Origin: Leptolyngbya sp. Cla-17
Lineage (GTDB): Bacteria; Cyanobacteriota; Cyanobacteriia; Leptolyngbyales; Leptolyngbyaceae
Assembly (NCBI RefSeq): GCF_016807185.1
Contig: NZ_JAEVYN010000001.1
Location: 1,672,781 to 1,736,780, forward strand
Reading direction: 5' to 3'
DNA length: 64,000 nucleotides
In this document: positions 8,751 through 16,816 of the stretch, one piece after another
Numbering within the stretch: position 1 is the stretch's first letter
Layout: the number at the start of each line of letters is the position of its first letter
Notes under the pieces: model-generated
What the model was told of the DNA's origin: nothing
The model's database searches: none
Seen by the model: only the letters and a program-made list of their open reading frames with translations
Program-made: the position numbers and the translations under genes

Positions 8751-9980
8751 TCACTGAACTAGCTGTATGTTTTGGGCTGGAGATTGGATAGTTTGAGATG
8801 GAAATGAACCTGGGAATTGCTGCTGTACGGACGGAGTTGTGGTCAGTGGCAATCCAGTAGGCGTTGGAAACCCAGTATTAGTTGGAAATTGCGTTGGCGA
8901 TCCAGCGTTTGTTGGAAATTGCGTTGACGATCCAGCGTTTGTAGGAAACCCAGTCGTCGTTGGAGATTGCGTTGACGACCCAGCGTTTGTTGGAAATTGG
9001 GCTGGAAACCCAGTTGTCGTTGGGAATTGAGTTGGCGATATAGTGTTCGCTGGAAACCCCATATTAGTTGGCGATCCAGTAGACGTTGGAAACCCAGTAT
9101 TAGTTGGAAATGGCGACCCAGTATTTATTGGGAATTGAGTTGGCGACCCAGTGTTTGTAGGAAATTGTGTTGGCGATCCAGCAGGCGTTGAAAACCCAGT
9201 CGTCGTTGGGACTTGGGCTGGCGACCCAGCGTTTGTTGGGAACTGGTTTGGTGATCCAGTAGGCGTTGGAAATTGTGTTGGCGATCCAGTAGGCGTTGGA
9301 AACCCAGTCGTCGTTGGGAATTGGGCTGGCGACCCAGCGTTTGTTGGGAATTGAGTTGGCGACCCAATAGTATTTGTAGATGGGGTTCCGTTCGTCCCAT
9401 TCACGGGTTGTTTAAGAATGACAGGCGTATTCGGCACTATTAAAGGTTGCCCTGGAACAAGCGGCTGGCCCATTCCGGGTTGCTGCCCAGTTCCCGATTG
9501 CTGAGTATTTCCCTGTTGAACGTTGACTGGTATAGCTGCAACGGGCACGGGCGCAGCAAGGCCTAATAAAGATTGAGCTGTGGGATAGTAGGTTGCCCAA
9601 CGACTACCACTGGGGTTGCTACGCCACTGATTACGGTTAGCGCGGAGGGTTAGTACTTGAACTGTAGACCCTTGGTTCTGTCCCGTGACTACAACCGAAA
9701 GATCGGAAACTGAACTATTGCGATTGAACGTTCCTTGGGTCGCGGTTTTGGCTGCTGTAGTTGCTCGTTGTATAAAGGCATCATAGGTTTCTCCTGCTCT
9801 TACATCCAGCATCACATTAGTGCGCCTAGGGACTGCTTGAGCTGCCATTGGCACGATCGCGTCTTTGATGATCCCTGCTGCGGTAGCACAAAAGGCGCTA
9901 GTGACTATCCAAGCAGTGCGCTGCCAAAATCGACGGTTTGTATTCTGAGCTTGGGAATGCGATCGCGTGAGTCGTGGCAT
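8751..9980 (-). CDS. Secreted or envelope protein with Pro/Thr/Gly tandem repeats
   Basis: A 409-residue protein with a basic N-terminus and a hydrophobic stretch (TAWIVTSAFCATAAGII), so probably exported. Residues 50-150 form a compact non-repeated domain (DVRAGETYDAFIQRATTAA, VVVTGQNQGSTVQVLTLRAN). Residues 205-385 are about twenty degenerate copies of an 8-10 residue unit of the form FPTxxGSPxQ. The tail is Gln-rich. It resembles extended, possibly glycosylated stalk or sheath proteins. No family is recognised for the repeats. The repeat number probably varies between strains by slippage. Confidence 0.8.
   Translation of the reverse strand: MPRLTRSHSQAQNTNRRFWQRTAWIVTSAFCATAAGIIKDAIVPMAAQAVPRRTNVMLDVRAGETYDAFIQRATTAAKTATQGTFNRNSSVSDLSVVVTGQNQGSTVQVLTLRANRNQWRSNPSGSRWATYYPTAQSLLGLAAPVPVAAIPVNVQQGNTQQSGTGQQPGMGQPLVPGQPLIVPNTPVILKQPVNGTNGTPSTNTIGSPTQFPTNAGSPAQFPTTTGFPTPTGSPTQFPTPTGSPNQFPTNAGSPAQVPTTTGFSTPAGSPTQFPTNTGSPTQFPINTGSPFPTNTGFPTSTGSPTNMGFPANTISPTQFPTTTGFPAQFPTNAGSSTQSPTTTGFPTNAGSSTQFPTNAGSPTQFPTNTGFPTPTGLPLTTTPSVQQQFPGSFPSQTIQSPAQNIQLVQ
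8840..9370. repeat. Degenerate coding tandem repeat (24-30 bp units)
   Basis: About 530 bp built from units such as GTTGGAAATTGCGTTGGCGA and variants, mostly 24-30 bp long and always multiples of three. It encodes the FPTxxGSP repeats of the gene at 8751-9980. Similarity between units is high enough for slippage or unequal crossing-over. Units are neither equal in length nor separated by unique spacers, so this is not a CRISPR array. Confidence 0.85.
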
Positions 9981-10351
9981 AATTTGATTCCTAATTTTGT
10001 TAAAACAACGAGTCAGTCAGCAGTTCAAAAAAGGAAAGATTAATCGACTGAAGTTAGCCCTTATAGTAGGAATATAACTATTCAAAAAATGTTGACAAGT
10101 GCACAAATCAGTTCCGTATTTATTCAACAATCATTTATATATCGTCAGTTTAAAACTGTCTTAAGAAAGACTTAGCGTGGTGATATTGCCGTCCTTAGGC
10201 TGATAAAGTGCATTCTGCTTTTGATGACAAGGAGCTTAAGCCCATTGGCTGTCAACTACTTTATTCCAGCAAGTTACATCAAAGAATCTGAGTTTTTTGT
10301 CGCGTAAAAACTCAGTCTGGGCATGTTAGTAACGAGACACATGGGGCATCT
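9981..10351. other. Divergent intergenic region, no gene seen
   Basis: These 371 AT-rich bases separate the repeat protein (minus) from the caspase-fold gene (plus) and must hold both promoters. I see no convincing ORF or RNA. A short inverted repeat, GTCTT and AAGAC around a 4-base loop, lies at 10158-10171. No promoter could be assigned with confidence. Confidence 0.5.
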
Positions 10352-11995
10352 GTGATGAAACAGTGGGCAATCTTAATTGGGCTTGATAAATATCAATCTT
10401 TTCAACCCTTGAACTGCGCTCAGCAAGATGTTCAAGCGTTGCATCGATTTTTGGTATCTGAGGCGGGTTTCCCCCTCACTCAATGTCTTTTGTTCACTGA
10501 ACTGTCGCCTTTTCTAGCAGGGCGCTCCACTTACCCCAGTCGAGAAAATCTTTGTAATTGGATTGAGTTTCTTGCTCAACGATACTTTCAGCCTGATGAT
10601 CAGGTCTGGATTTTTTTGAATGGGTATGGGGTTTGTCACGGTGGGCAAGATTACTTTGTGCCAATCGATGGCAATCCGGCAGCGATCGAATCCACGTGTA
10701 TTGAGATCGCGCCATTGCTGAATCGGCTCAAATCTGCTTTACCTAATGGGCAACCGCTTCTGTTACTGGATATCAGCCGCAGCCAAGGAACAATTTCTAA
10801 TGAAACCGTTGGCATTCAAACGGCACAGGTTGCCCATCAACTTGGCATTCCCACTATTCTCTCCTGCCAACCGGGGCAATTCTCTCGCGAAATTTCTAGC
10901 TTAGGACATGGGTTATTTACAGCATCGCTGTTAGAGGGCTTGCGCTATCAACAAGGGGCAAACCTGGCAACCCTGAGTCACTATCTCAGCGATCGCCTAC
11001 CTGAACTCAGCGAACATTATTGGCAACCGATCCAACATCCCGTTACCATCTGTCCCCCTCATCTCGTTCACCAACCGCTGTTAGTGACAGCACCTTCATG
11101 GAATGGTTCGACTAGCAATGGGCATAGCCCTCAAAATGCGACTGAAATCCAATCAACTGAAGTCTACTCAGTCGTAAAAACGCCAAATTCAGCAGCATTC
11201 ACTCTACCCACAGCCAACGTTGCGCCCCAGTCTTATTCCACTGGTCAAAGTCAGCTTGCCAGTGATCCGTCCCGATCTGCTGATCAAATAACCTCACTTT
11301 CAAATGGGCAAAGCCACAGCGGATACAACGCTGGCATCACTCCAGTCTCACATCATTCTGCCCAGGTCGAATCTTTAGAAAATTCTTATCGTGGGGATAC
11401 TCCTGCAACAGTTAGTGTTCCTACTCCTGTGGTCGGTGCTGTCGAGCCTGAGCCGCATGAGGAAGGCAGCCTGTGGCGACCCTTTTTACTGTGGGGTGGC
11501 TTGATCTCTTTGGGTTTACTGAGTGCGGTTTTATGGCGTAATTGGTCTGTTGTGCTAGCGGCACCTGCCTCTCAGCAATCTCCTAGTGCGCTTAACGCCG
11601 CTCCAGTAGCTTCTTCGCTTCAGCAACGAGCTTCTTTAGGACAAGATATTTTGCGATCTGCGCGGATGACAGTGAGAAGTGATCAGGCAACACCTTACCA
11701 GGATGCAATTCAGCAAGCTAGAAGAATTCAGGCGGATGATGGGGTTTACCAAGAGGCACAGCAAGACATCGCCAATTGGAGCCAAACGATTTATGACATT
11801 GCTCAAGATCGGGCCTCTCGAAAGCAGTTTGATACCGCAGTGATGGCAGCCGACCTAGTGCCTTTAGAAAATCAAAACCTGCGTCCTCAAGCCAATGCCG
11901 CGATCGCTGACTGGTGCCAACTCATGTTCCAGCAAAACGGCAAAGTCGCCTCCCAACAGCCAGCTATCAGCATTTGTGAAAGGGGAAAAGTTTAG
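10352..11995 (+). CDS. Caspase-fold (C14) protein lacking the His-Cys dyad (pseudo-orthocaspase), membrane-anchored
   Basis: A 547-residue protein. Residues 1-245 form a caspase-like p20 fold beginning KQWAILIGLDKYQSFQPLNC, where orthocaspases carry ALLIGIxxY and LxGCxxDV. The catalytic His position reads FLNGYG (Tyr92) instead of SGHG, and the catalytic Cys position reads LLLLDISRS (Ser142) instead of LDxCRS, so protease activity is not expected. A Ser/Thr/Gln-rich linker leads to a hydrophobic span near residue 375-395 (FLLWGGLISLGLLSAVLW) and a helical C-terminal domain. Tyr/Ser-substituted orthocaspases are known in cyanobacteria. Starts at GTG 10352 or ATG 10355 differ by one residue. 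Confidence 0.85.
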   Translation: MMKQWAILIGLDKYQSFQPLNCAQQDVQALHRFLVSEAGFPLTQCLLFTELSPFLAGRSTYPSRENLCNWIEFLAQRYFQPDDQVWIFLNGYGVCHGGQDYFVPIDGNPAAIESTCIEIAPLLNRLKSALPNGQPLLLLDISRSQGTISNETVGIQTAQVAHQLGIPTILSCQPGQFSREISSLGHGLFTASLLEGLRYQQGANLATLSHYLSDRLPELSEHYWQPIQHPVTICPPHLVHQPLLVTAPSWNGSTSNGHSPQNATEIQSTEVYSVVKTPNSAAFTLPTANVAPQSYSTGQSQLASDPSRSADQITSLSNGQSHSGYNAGITPVSHHSAQVESLENSYRGDTPATVSVPTPVVGAVEPEPHEEGSLWRPFLLWGGLISLGLLSAVLWRNWSVVLAAPASQQSPSALNAAPVASSLQQRASLGQDILRSARMTVRSDQATPYQDAIQQARRIQADDGVYQEAQQDIANWSQTIYDIAQDRASRKQFDTAVMAADLVPLENQNLRPQANAAIADWCQLMFQQNGKVASQQPAISICERGKV

Positions 11996-12009
11996 CGCCT
12001 CGGATGGGA

Positions 12010-12029
12010 AGTGTGGCGATCGCCACACT
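12010..12029. repeat. 20-bp perfect palindrome centred on HIP1
   Basis: AGTGTGG, then CGATCG, then CCACACT forms a perfect 20-bp palindrome containing GCGATCGC. A further CCCACACTT follows at 12034-12042. It lies between two convergent genes (stops at 11995 and 12055) and could serve as a bidirectional transcription stop, although no T-run follows on the plus strand. Confidence 0.55.
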
Positions 12030-12054
12030 CAGCCCACACTTGATCGTAGGCGTA

Positions 12055-12738
12055 TTACTCTTGTGAATTTATGACAGGGCGTTTCAGCGCTAGAGTGAGT
12101 CCATCGGCGATCGGTACTAGGCTGAGAGTAATGCGGTCGTCCTGGTGAAGTTTTTGGTTGAGGGCACGGATTTTTTCAGTGCTATTGTTCGTGACCAATG
12201 GATCTGCAACTGCACCCGACCAAAGGACGTTATCAATCGCGATGAGTCCGCCCACCCGCACCAGTTGCAGGGCACGTTCATAGTAGTCATCGTAGCTGCT
12301 TTTATCTGCGTCGATGAAGGCGAAGTCGAAGGTATTTGCCTGGCCGTCTGCCAGTAAGCGATCAAGGGTTTCCAGGGCAGGCGCAATCCGCAGATCAATT
12401 TTGTTGGCGACACCCGCTTTCTGCCAATATCGACGGGCGATCGCGGTATATTCCTCGCTGACATCACAGGCAATTATCTTGCCATGAGGCGGTAGCGCTA
12501 ATGCCACCACGAGAGAACTATAGCCTGTAAACACGCCTACTTCTAGGGTTTTTGTTGCGCCCATTAACTGCACCAGTAGCGCCATCAATTGCCCTTGTTC
12601 TGGCGAAATTTGCATTCCCGCCATCGGGTGCTTTGCTGTTTCGTGGCGCAGTTCAGTCAACACCTCTAACTCTCGCACGGAAACTGATTGCAAGTACGCA
12701 TACAGGCGATCGCCCATTGCTAGGGATTTGTTCGACAT
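12055..12738 (-). CDS. Class I SAM-dependent O-methyltransferase (caffeoyl-CoA OMT family)
   Basis: A protein of about 227 residues. The SAM-binding motif is LEVGVFTGYSSLVVAL, followed by the acidic CDVSEEY, FAFIDADKSSYDDYYERAL and IAIDNVLWSGAV, the metal- and substrate-binding signature of cation-dependent O-methyltransferases. Synechocystis Slr0095 belongs to this family and methylates catechol-type phenols. The natural substrate here is unknown. I chose the ATG complementary to 12736-12738, preceded by GGGG; an ATG 18 bases upstream overlaps petP. It may be cotranscribed with petR-petP. Confidence 0.87.
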   Translation of the reverse strand: MSNKSLAMGDRLYAYLQSVSVRELEVLTELRHETAKHPMAGMQISPEQGQLMALLVQLMGATKTLEVGVFTGYSSLVVALALPPHGKIIACDVSEEYTAIARRYWQKAGVANKIDLRIAPALETLDRLLADGQANTFDFAFIDADKSSYDDYYERALQLVRVGGLIAIDNVLWSGAVADPLVTNNSTEKIRALNQKLHQDDRITLSLVPIADGLTLALKRPVINSQE

Positions 12739-12745
12739 CTTGGTA

Positions 12746-13597
12746 TTACCCCGCATGGAATGGAATGATTACCAACGGCAGACAAGCCAGCAGCAGCCAG
12801 CTAAATGACCACCAGTTCAGAGCGTTGCTTGCCTCTGGAGCCAATAACACATCGATGCGCTCCATTAAGCGATCTCGCGAAATTGCCCAACTAAAAGCGG
12901 CACAAATTTCAGGTTGCATATCAGCCTGCACTAAAGGCGCACTCACCACCATCAGCAATGATTCTGCTAGCACCAACGGATCGACCTGCTGGGCAGCAAT
13001 GCGATCGGCGCGTAGTTCTCGCAGCATCAGCAATTCTTGCCAGAGGGCTTCGGTTTGGGGTAACCAAAGTGTGGCACGACGAATCCAGCCTAGCCAAAAA
13101 AACCAAAAGGTATCGTGATAGGTGGCATGAGCCTGTTCGTGAACAAGGACTGCTTCTAAATGGTCGGCATCCAGTGTATCGATTAAACCTTGGCTAACCA
13201 CCAATTCAGGAGACCAAAAACCAACCCGCGCACTATAGGGCGTGGAGAGGTTTAACAGTCGGGCAGCACTTCCATTCACGTCAATTACGGGATTTTGGCG
13301 AATAGTTTGAAGGGTGCAAAATCCTTCCCATGTTAGCTTCAAGCCCAGAACACTACTGATGATTAGAAACCCGATCGCCAGTCCGTAACTCAGCCAGCCT
13401 TCCCAGCGCAACACCATTTGCCCAGCGGGTCCCATCCACAAGATGGCGATCGCCGTGATCACCAGCAACAGCGGCGAAAATAGAAAGACAATCAGCGATC
13501 GCTGCCATCGCTCTGCCCACAAACCTGGAGCATCAGCCCAACGCAATCGCACCAGCCATGCCAAACTTAACCCCGTCATCATCATTAGGAAATGCAT
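12746..13597 (-). CDS. petP: M56/BlaR1-type membrane metalloprotease PetP
   Basis: A 283-residue protein with two or three N-terminal membrane spans (residues 33-56 and 70-87), a cytosolic HEQAH zinc motif at 153-157 with the third ligand probably in ELRAD (Glu194), and a C-terminal hydrophobic span ending WLLLACLPLVIIPF. It lacks the extracellular penicillin-binding sensor of true BlaR1. In Synechocystis the pair PetR (BlaI-like) and PetP (BlaR-like) controls the copper switch between plastocyanin and cytochrome c6. Here it overlaps petR by 13 bp, and petJ lies just upstream, which supports the same job: degrading PetR according to copper status. Confidence 0.88.
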   Translation of the reverse strand: MHFLMMMTGLSLAWLVRLRWADAPGLWAERWQRSLIVFLFSPLLLVITAIAILWMGPAGQMVLRWEGWLSYGLAIGFLIISSVLGLKLTWEGFCTLQTIRQNPVIDVNGSAARLLNLSTPYSARVGFWSPELVVSQGLIDTLDADHLEAVLVHEQAHATYHDTFWFFWLGWIRRATLWLPQTEALWQELLMLRELRADRIAAQQVDPLVLAESLLMVVSAPLVQADMQPEICAAFSWAISRDRLMERIDVLLAPEASNALNWWSFSWLLLACLPLVIIPFHAG

Positions 13598-14016
13598 TCG
13601 TTTGACTCCCTGGCTTTGCGAACGGCACGAAGTTTTTCAGCGATCGCCTCAAGCTGCTCCACACTGGTTTGATCCAGACTATCGGCAAAGGCTGCTACTA
13701 CATCGGGATTGCTGACGGCTAAAAACTGATTTAACTGCTCATAGGATTGCAGGGCCTTTGCCTGTTGTCGAGATACCAGCGCTCTCCAGGTAAAGGTGCG
13801 CTCTTGCCTGTCACAGGCTAACCAGCCTTTTTTAACCAATCGATTGAGTACCGTCGTCACCGAGGTATAGGCTAACTCGCGATTGGGATCGGCGAGAATG
13901 CGATCGTGTACCTCTTTTACGGTGGCAGTTTCTAAATCCCAGATGATGCTGAGGATTTCTGCCTCTAATGGACCCAGAGACAATTGCTTCGGTCGGTGAT
14001 TGGGTAAGGCAGCCAT
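13585..14016 (-). CDS. petR: BlaI/MecI/CopY-family repressor PetR
   Basis: A protein of about 143 residues starting MAALPNHRPKQLSLGPLEAE. It has the winged-helix pattern of BlaI (ILSIIWDLETATVKEVHDRI, AYTSVTTVLNRLVKKGWL) and a C-terminal dimerisation helix. A TTG 24 bases upstream was rejected in favour of the ATG complementary to 14014-14016. It is the first gene of the petR-petP unit and divergent from petJ. The homologous Synechocystis regulator represses petJ and activates petE when copper is present. Direct repeats of TTTTGACAGC and an inverted GACAG/CTGTC in the shared upstream region are candidate binding sites. Confidence 0.87.
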   Translation of the reverse strand: MAALPNHRPKQLSLGPLEAEILSIIWDLETATVKEVHDRILADPNRELAYTSVTTVLNRLVKKGWLACDRQERTFTWRALVSRQQAKALQSYEQLNQFLAVSNPDVVAAFADSLDQTSVEQLEAIAEKLRAVRKARESNECIS

Positions 14017-14096
14017 GCACTGAAAGTAGAGGTCGAGCAATCTTTAGAATAAATCAAATGCTTGCTGTTATGGCTGTTTTCTAGCAATTGCGAGCG

Positions 14097-14184
14097 TTTT
14101 TGACAGCCTTTTCGCTTTCCCTTTTCTCTTGGTAGACGGCACTCCTGATTAAATCGCAATGTTTGACAGACTGTCTTTTGACAG
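14097..14184. promoter_or_regulatory. Candidate PetR operator region: repeated TTTTGACAGC and GACAG-A-CTGTC
   Basis: In the petR-petJ intergenic region TTTTGACAGC occurs twice, at 14097-14106 and 14176-14185. A perfect inverted repeat GACAG-A-CTGTC lies at 14165-14175, directly before the second copy. BlaI-family repressors bind short dyads near divergent promoters, so these are the best operator candidates. No published PetR consensus was available to compare against, so the assignment is inference. Confidence 0.45.
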
Positions 14185-14251
14185 CGATCGCCTGACTTTG
14201 CAAAATAGAACAGAAATCTACAGCATGGCTGTTCATAACGTACTATTCGAC

Positions 14252-14287
14252 CCTGGTAAAGAAGGATGTTTGCCCATCTTTACCAGG
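14252..14287 (+). promoter_or_regulatory. 11-bp perfect hairpin upstream of petJ
   Basis: CCTGGTAAAGA (14252-14262) and TCTTTACCAGG (14277-14287) are perfect reverse complements around a 14-base loop. The next bases, ATCTTTGTTTGGG, are T-rich but not a clean T-tract. The structure ends 85 bp before the petJ start. It could be an operator, a leader hairpin or a terminator of a short upstream transcript; the sequence alone does not decide. Confidence 0.6.
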
Positions 14288-14372
14288 ATCTTTGTTTGGG
14301 TAAGTGAGTCAGACTGTTGTGTGATGTCTATTACAAACCGAACTATTTACGAGCCAATATTTGGGAAGAGTG

Positions 14373-14723
14373 ATGAGAAAACTTTTATCGATCCTGTTTG
14401 CAGCGATTAGTGTGTTTACATTGGCGATCGCCCGTCCTGCTCTGGCAGATGCTTCCACCGAAACCCTTGCCCAGGGTGCCAAAGTGTTTAGTGCTAACTG
14501 CGCCGCTTGCCACATGAATGGCAACAACGTGGTCTCAGCGAATAAAAATCTGAAATCCGCTGCCTTAGAAAAGTATGCGATGAATTCCGCTGAAGCCATC
14601 ATTACCCAAGTGACCAACGGCAAAAATGCCATGCCTGCTTTCAAAGGGCGGCTAAATGATGAACAAATAAAGGCTGTGGCTGCCTATGTGCTGGATCAGT
14701 CTGCAAATGACTGGAAAGCTTAA
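14373..14723 (+). CDS. petJ: Cytochrome c6 precursor
   Basis: A 116-residue secreted heme protein. The signal peptide is MRKLLSILFAAISVFTLAIA, with cleavage near ARPALA-DAS. The mature part has the heme c motif CAACH, the axial Met in KNAMPAF, and the C-terminal helix DEQIKAVAAYVLDQS. It carries electrons in the thylakoid lumen from cytochrome b6f to photosystem I, replacing plastocyanin when copper is scarce. The ATG at 14373 follows GGGAAGAG at good spacing; an upstream TTG was rejected. It is divergent from petR-petP, which probably control it. Confidence 0.96.
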   Translation: MRKLLSILFAAISVFTLAIARPALADASTETLAQGAKVFSANCAACHMNGNNVVSANKNLKSAALEKYAMNSAEAIITQVTNGKNAMPAFKGRLNDEQIKAVAAYVLDQSANDWKA

Positions 14724-14757
14724 CTGCTGAATGCAGTGTCAACCCAGCGTGATCAGG

Positions 14758-14831
14758 ATGAAATTTGTCGAGCGGAGATTTTTGATTCTGCGATTCCCTC
14801 TGGGGTAGCAAAGCTGAACGCCAAATTTCAT
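14758..14831 (+). terminator. Long-range inverted repeat after petJ, possible terminator
   Basis: ATGAAATTTG (14758-14767) and CAAATTTCAT (14822-14831) are perfect 10-bp complements enclosing 54 bases, and the right arm runs into TTTTTG. The wide loop makes it an unusual terminator; it may instead fold a short structured RNA at the end of the petJ transcript. Confidence 0.4.
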
Positions 14832-14939
14832 TTTTGAGAGCCACTGGATTTGCAAAGGTTCAACTGGGTCTGAAAGTTAGGTGATCGGTGCTACTTCGCA
14901 CAGATGGGCTACCATTTTGTAGACCTGCACGACAGAACC

Positions 14940-15968
14940 ATGGATCAGACGTTGGCTAATCGGCTGCAAGCGATGCCTAAAGCAGAAATTCATATTCATT
15001 TGATGGGTGCGATCGCAGCTGAAATTGTTTATCAGATGGCACAGAAAAATCGAGTGAGACTACCTGCAACTTCATTAGAGGAGTGGAAGTCCTTTTACAA
15101 GTTTCGTGATTTGGCTCATTTTGTTGAAATTTATGCGATCGCCAGCCAATGTATTCAAACGCCTGAAGATTACATTCTGATCGTAGAACAATTTCTCAAG
15201 CATCAGTCAGAACACAATATTCAGTACAGTGAAGTTCACTTTGGCACACTGCTGCACCTGAACAAATTTTCGGATGATGAATTAATTGAGGCTCTAACGA
15301 TTGGAGCAAGAACAGGCGAAACCCAGTACGGTAGCCGCGTCAAGTTTATTGCATCTATTTCTCGGCATCAACCTCATTTGCAAAGTCGAGCTTTAGACTG
15401 CGCCCTCCGTGGTCAGGAAAAAGGGGCGATCGTCGGCTTAGGTCTTGCGGGGGTAGAAACAGGCTACCCACCAGAAGATTTTACTGAGACCTTTGCAGAA
15501 GCGAAGCGGCAAGGATTACGAGTCGTTGCCCATGCAGGGGAAACGGAGGGTGCAAGCAGCGTTTGGGGTGCACTCAAGAATTTACACGCTGAGCGAATTG
15601 GGCATGGCATTCGATGTTTAGAGGATGCCTCTCTCGTTGAGGAACTCCGCATTCTACAAATACCGCTTGAGGTTTCGCCCCAAAGTAACTACTGTCTTGG
15701 AGTAGTCCCGCGATCGCAACCCCATCCAATTCGGCAGATGATTGATGCCGGACTTTACTGCACACTTAATTCGGACGACCCACCCATGTTCAATACTCAT
15801 TTGACCAATGAGTATCAGACATTGGCAACTCAAGGTTTTTCCTGGGAAGAACTGTGGCAGTTAAATCTCAACACACTTGAAGCCACCTTTCTCAGCGAGA
15901 CAGAAAAGGCGACCTATCGTACCCAATGGCAAGAGTTTTTACAGCAATCCTCTGCTGCTCTGACCTAA
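14940..15968 (+). CDS. Adenosine deaminase family protein
   Basis: A protein of about 342 residues with the metal-dependent hydrolase signature of adenosine/adenine deaminases: KAEIHIHLMG (two His ligands), VVAHAGET (His ligand with the catalytic Glu), RIGHGIR and TLNSDDPPMFN (Asp ligands). It would deaminate adenosine or a related purine in salvage. The usual HLDG is HLMG here, so an aminodeoxyfutalosine or modified-nucleoside substrate cannot be excluded. An in-frame ATG at 14904 would add 12 residues; neither start has a clear ribosome binding site. Its stop overlaps the convergent DUF1350 gene by four bases. Confidence 0.86.
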   Translation: MDQTLANRLQAMPKAEIHIHLMGAIAAEIVYQMAQKNRVRLPATSLEEWKSFYKFRDLAHFVEIYAIASQCIQTPEDYILIVEQFLKHQSEHNIQYSEVHFGTLLHLNKFSDDELIEALTIGARTGETQYGSRVKFIASISRHQPHLQSRALDCALRGQEKGAIVGLGLAGVETGYPPEDFTETFAEAKRQGLRVVAHAGETEGASSVWGALKNLHAERIGHGIRCLEDASLVEELRILQIPLEVSPQSNYCLGVVPRSQPHPIRQMIDAGLYCTLNSDDPPMFNTHLTNEYQTLATQGFSWEELWQLNLNTLEATFLSETEKATYRTQWQEFLQQSSAALT

Positions 15969-16744
15969 CTATGGGTTCGATACACCAGTTTAGAGAGAAA
16001 ATCGATCGCTAGTTGTTCCAATTGCCGTAGGGCGATCGGGTCTAAGAATTGCCGTATGTTAGGGTTTAGCACCACATTCTCTAAGCGAATTCCAATCGGT
16101 TCGCGATGCCCACCAGGAATTTCAGCCCAGGGAAAGTAAGCACCCTGGCGATTTTGCAGTTCTTGGATCAACCAGGCGACATCACTGTTAGCATCCGTAT
16201 CGTCTTTATTGCCAGCGATATTATCCTGCTGAAATGAGATCAGCGCCGTCAAATTAAACAAGCGGCTATCGCAAATCAGGCGTTGCGTTTCGCTGCGGGT
16301 GGGCGTAACACCGAGATGATAGCGATCGAGCAAATCAGCAAGTATGGGAATTGGCAACGCATCGCGAGTGTCTGAAATATCAGGAGCCATCAGCAAACTC
16401 GGCTGATTCATAATCTTGCCTTTGGCTTCTAGCAAGGCGATGTATTTGCATCCCAAGCTATGCCCCACCCACAGGTGAGGAATTTCAGATGAGTAGGCAA
16501 GCTCTGCCCGAACAGAGTCGCGTTCTGTCAACAGCCGCTCAGCGATCGCGGCATGATTCAGCCCCATTGGAAACGGCACCGCAATCACGGTATATCCGGT
16601 ATCATACAAGCAGGTTAAAAAGTGGGAGTAGGTGAGACTGGGCAGAGTACCATACAGCGCCCCACCAATAAATTCAACAACACCAACTGGGTCTGGATGT
16701 TTGGCAACCCAACTATGGGCGATCGGCTGAAAGTGAGTAGACAT
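15965..16744 (-). CDS. DUF1350 family alpha/beta-hydrolase-like protein
   Basis: A 259-residue protein with the pattern of DUF1350, found in cyanobacteria and plastids: VVEFIGGALYGTLPSLTYSHF near the start, LWVGHSLGCKY (a nucleophile-elbow-like GHSLG) and MAPDISDTRDALP. The fold resembles alpha/beta hydrolases, but activity is undefined. There is no signal peptide or membrane span. It converges with the deaminase gene, sharing four bases. Confidence 0.85.
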   Translation of the reverse strand: MSTHFQPIAHSWVAKHPDPVGVVEFIGGALYGTLPSLTYSHFLTCLYDTGYTVIAVPFPMGLNHAAIAERLLTERDSVRAELAYSSEIPHLWVGHSLGCKYIALLEAKGKIMNQPSLLMAPDISDTRDALPIPILADLLDRYHLGVTPTRSETQRLICDSRLFNLTALISFQQDNIAGNKDDTDANSDVAWLIQELQNRQGAYFPWAEIPGGHREPIGIRLENVVLNPNIRQFLDPIALRQLEQLAIDFLSKLVYRTHS

Positions 16745-16816
16745 GATTTTTTAGGGTAATAATTTGAACAGTTGTAGAGACACAACAGGCGGTATCTCTA
16801 CAAATATCAGTGGTGA

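Noticed and set aside
8839..9354. Open frames on both strands with VGNP and GDPAFVGN repeats, and a possible CRISPR-like array
   Set aside because: They arise from the coding tandem repeat of the minus-strand gene. Units vary in length and have no unique spacers.
14159..14410. 83-codon plus-strand frame upstream of petJ
   Set aside because: It covers the regulatory hairpin and the petJ start in another frame, and the product has no recognisable features.
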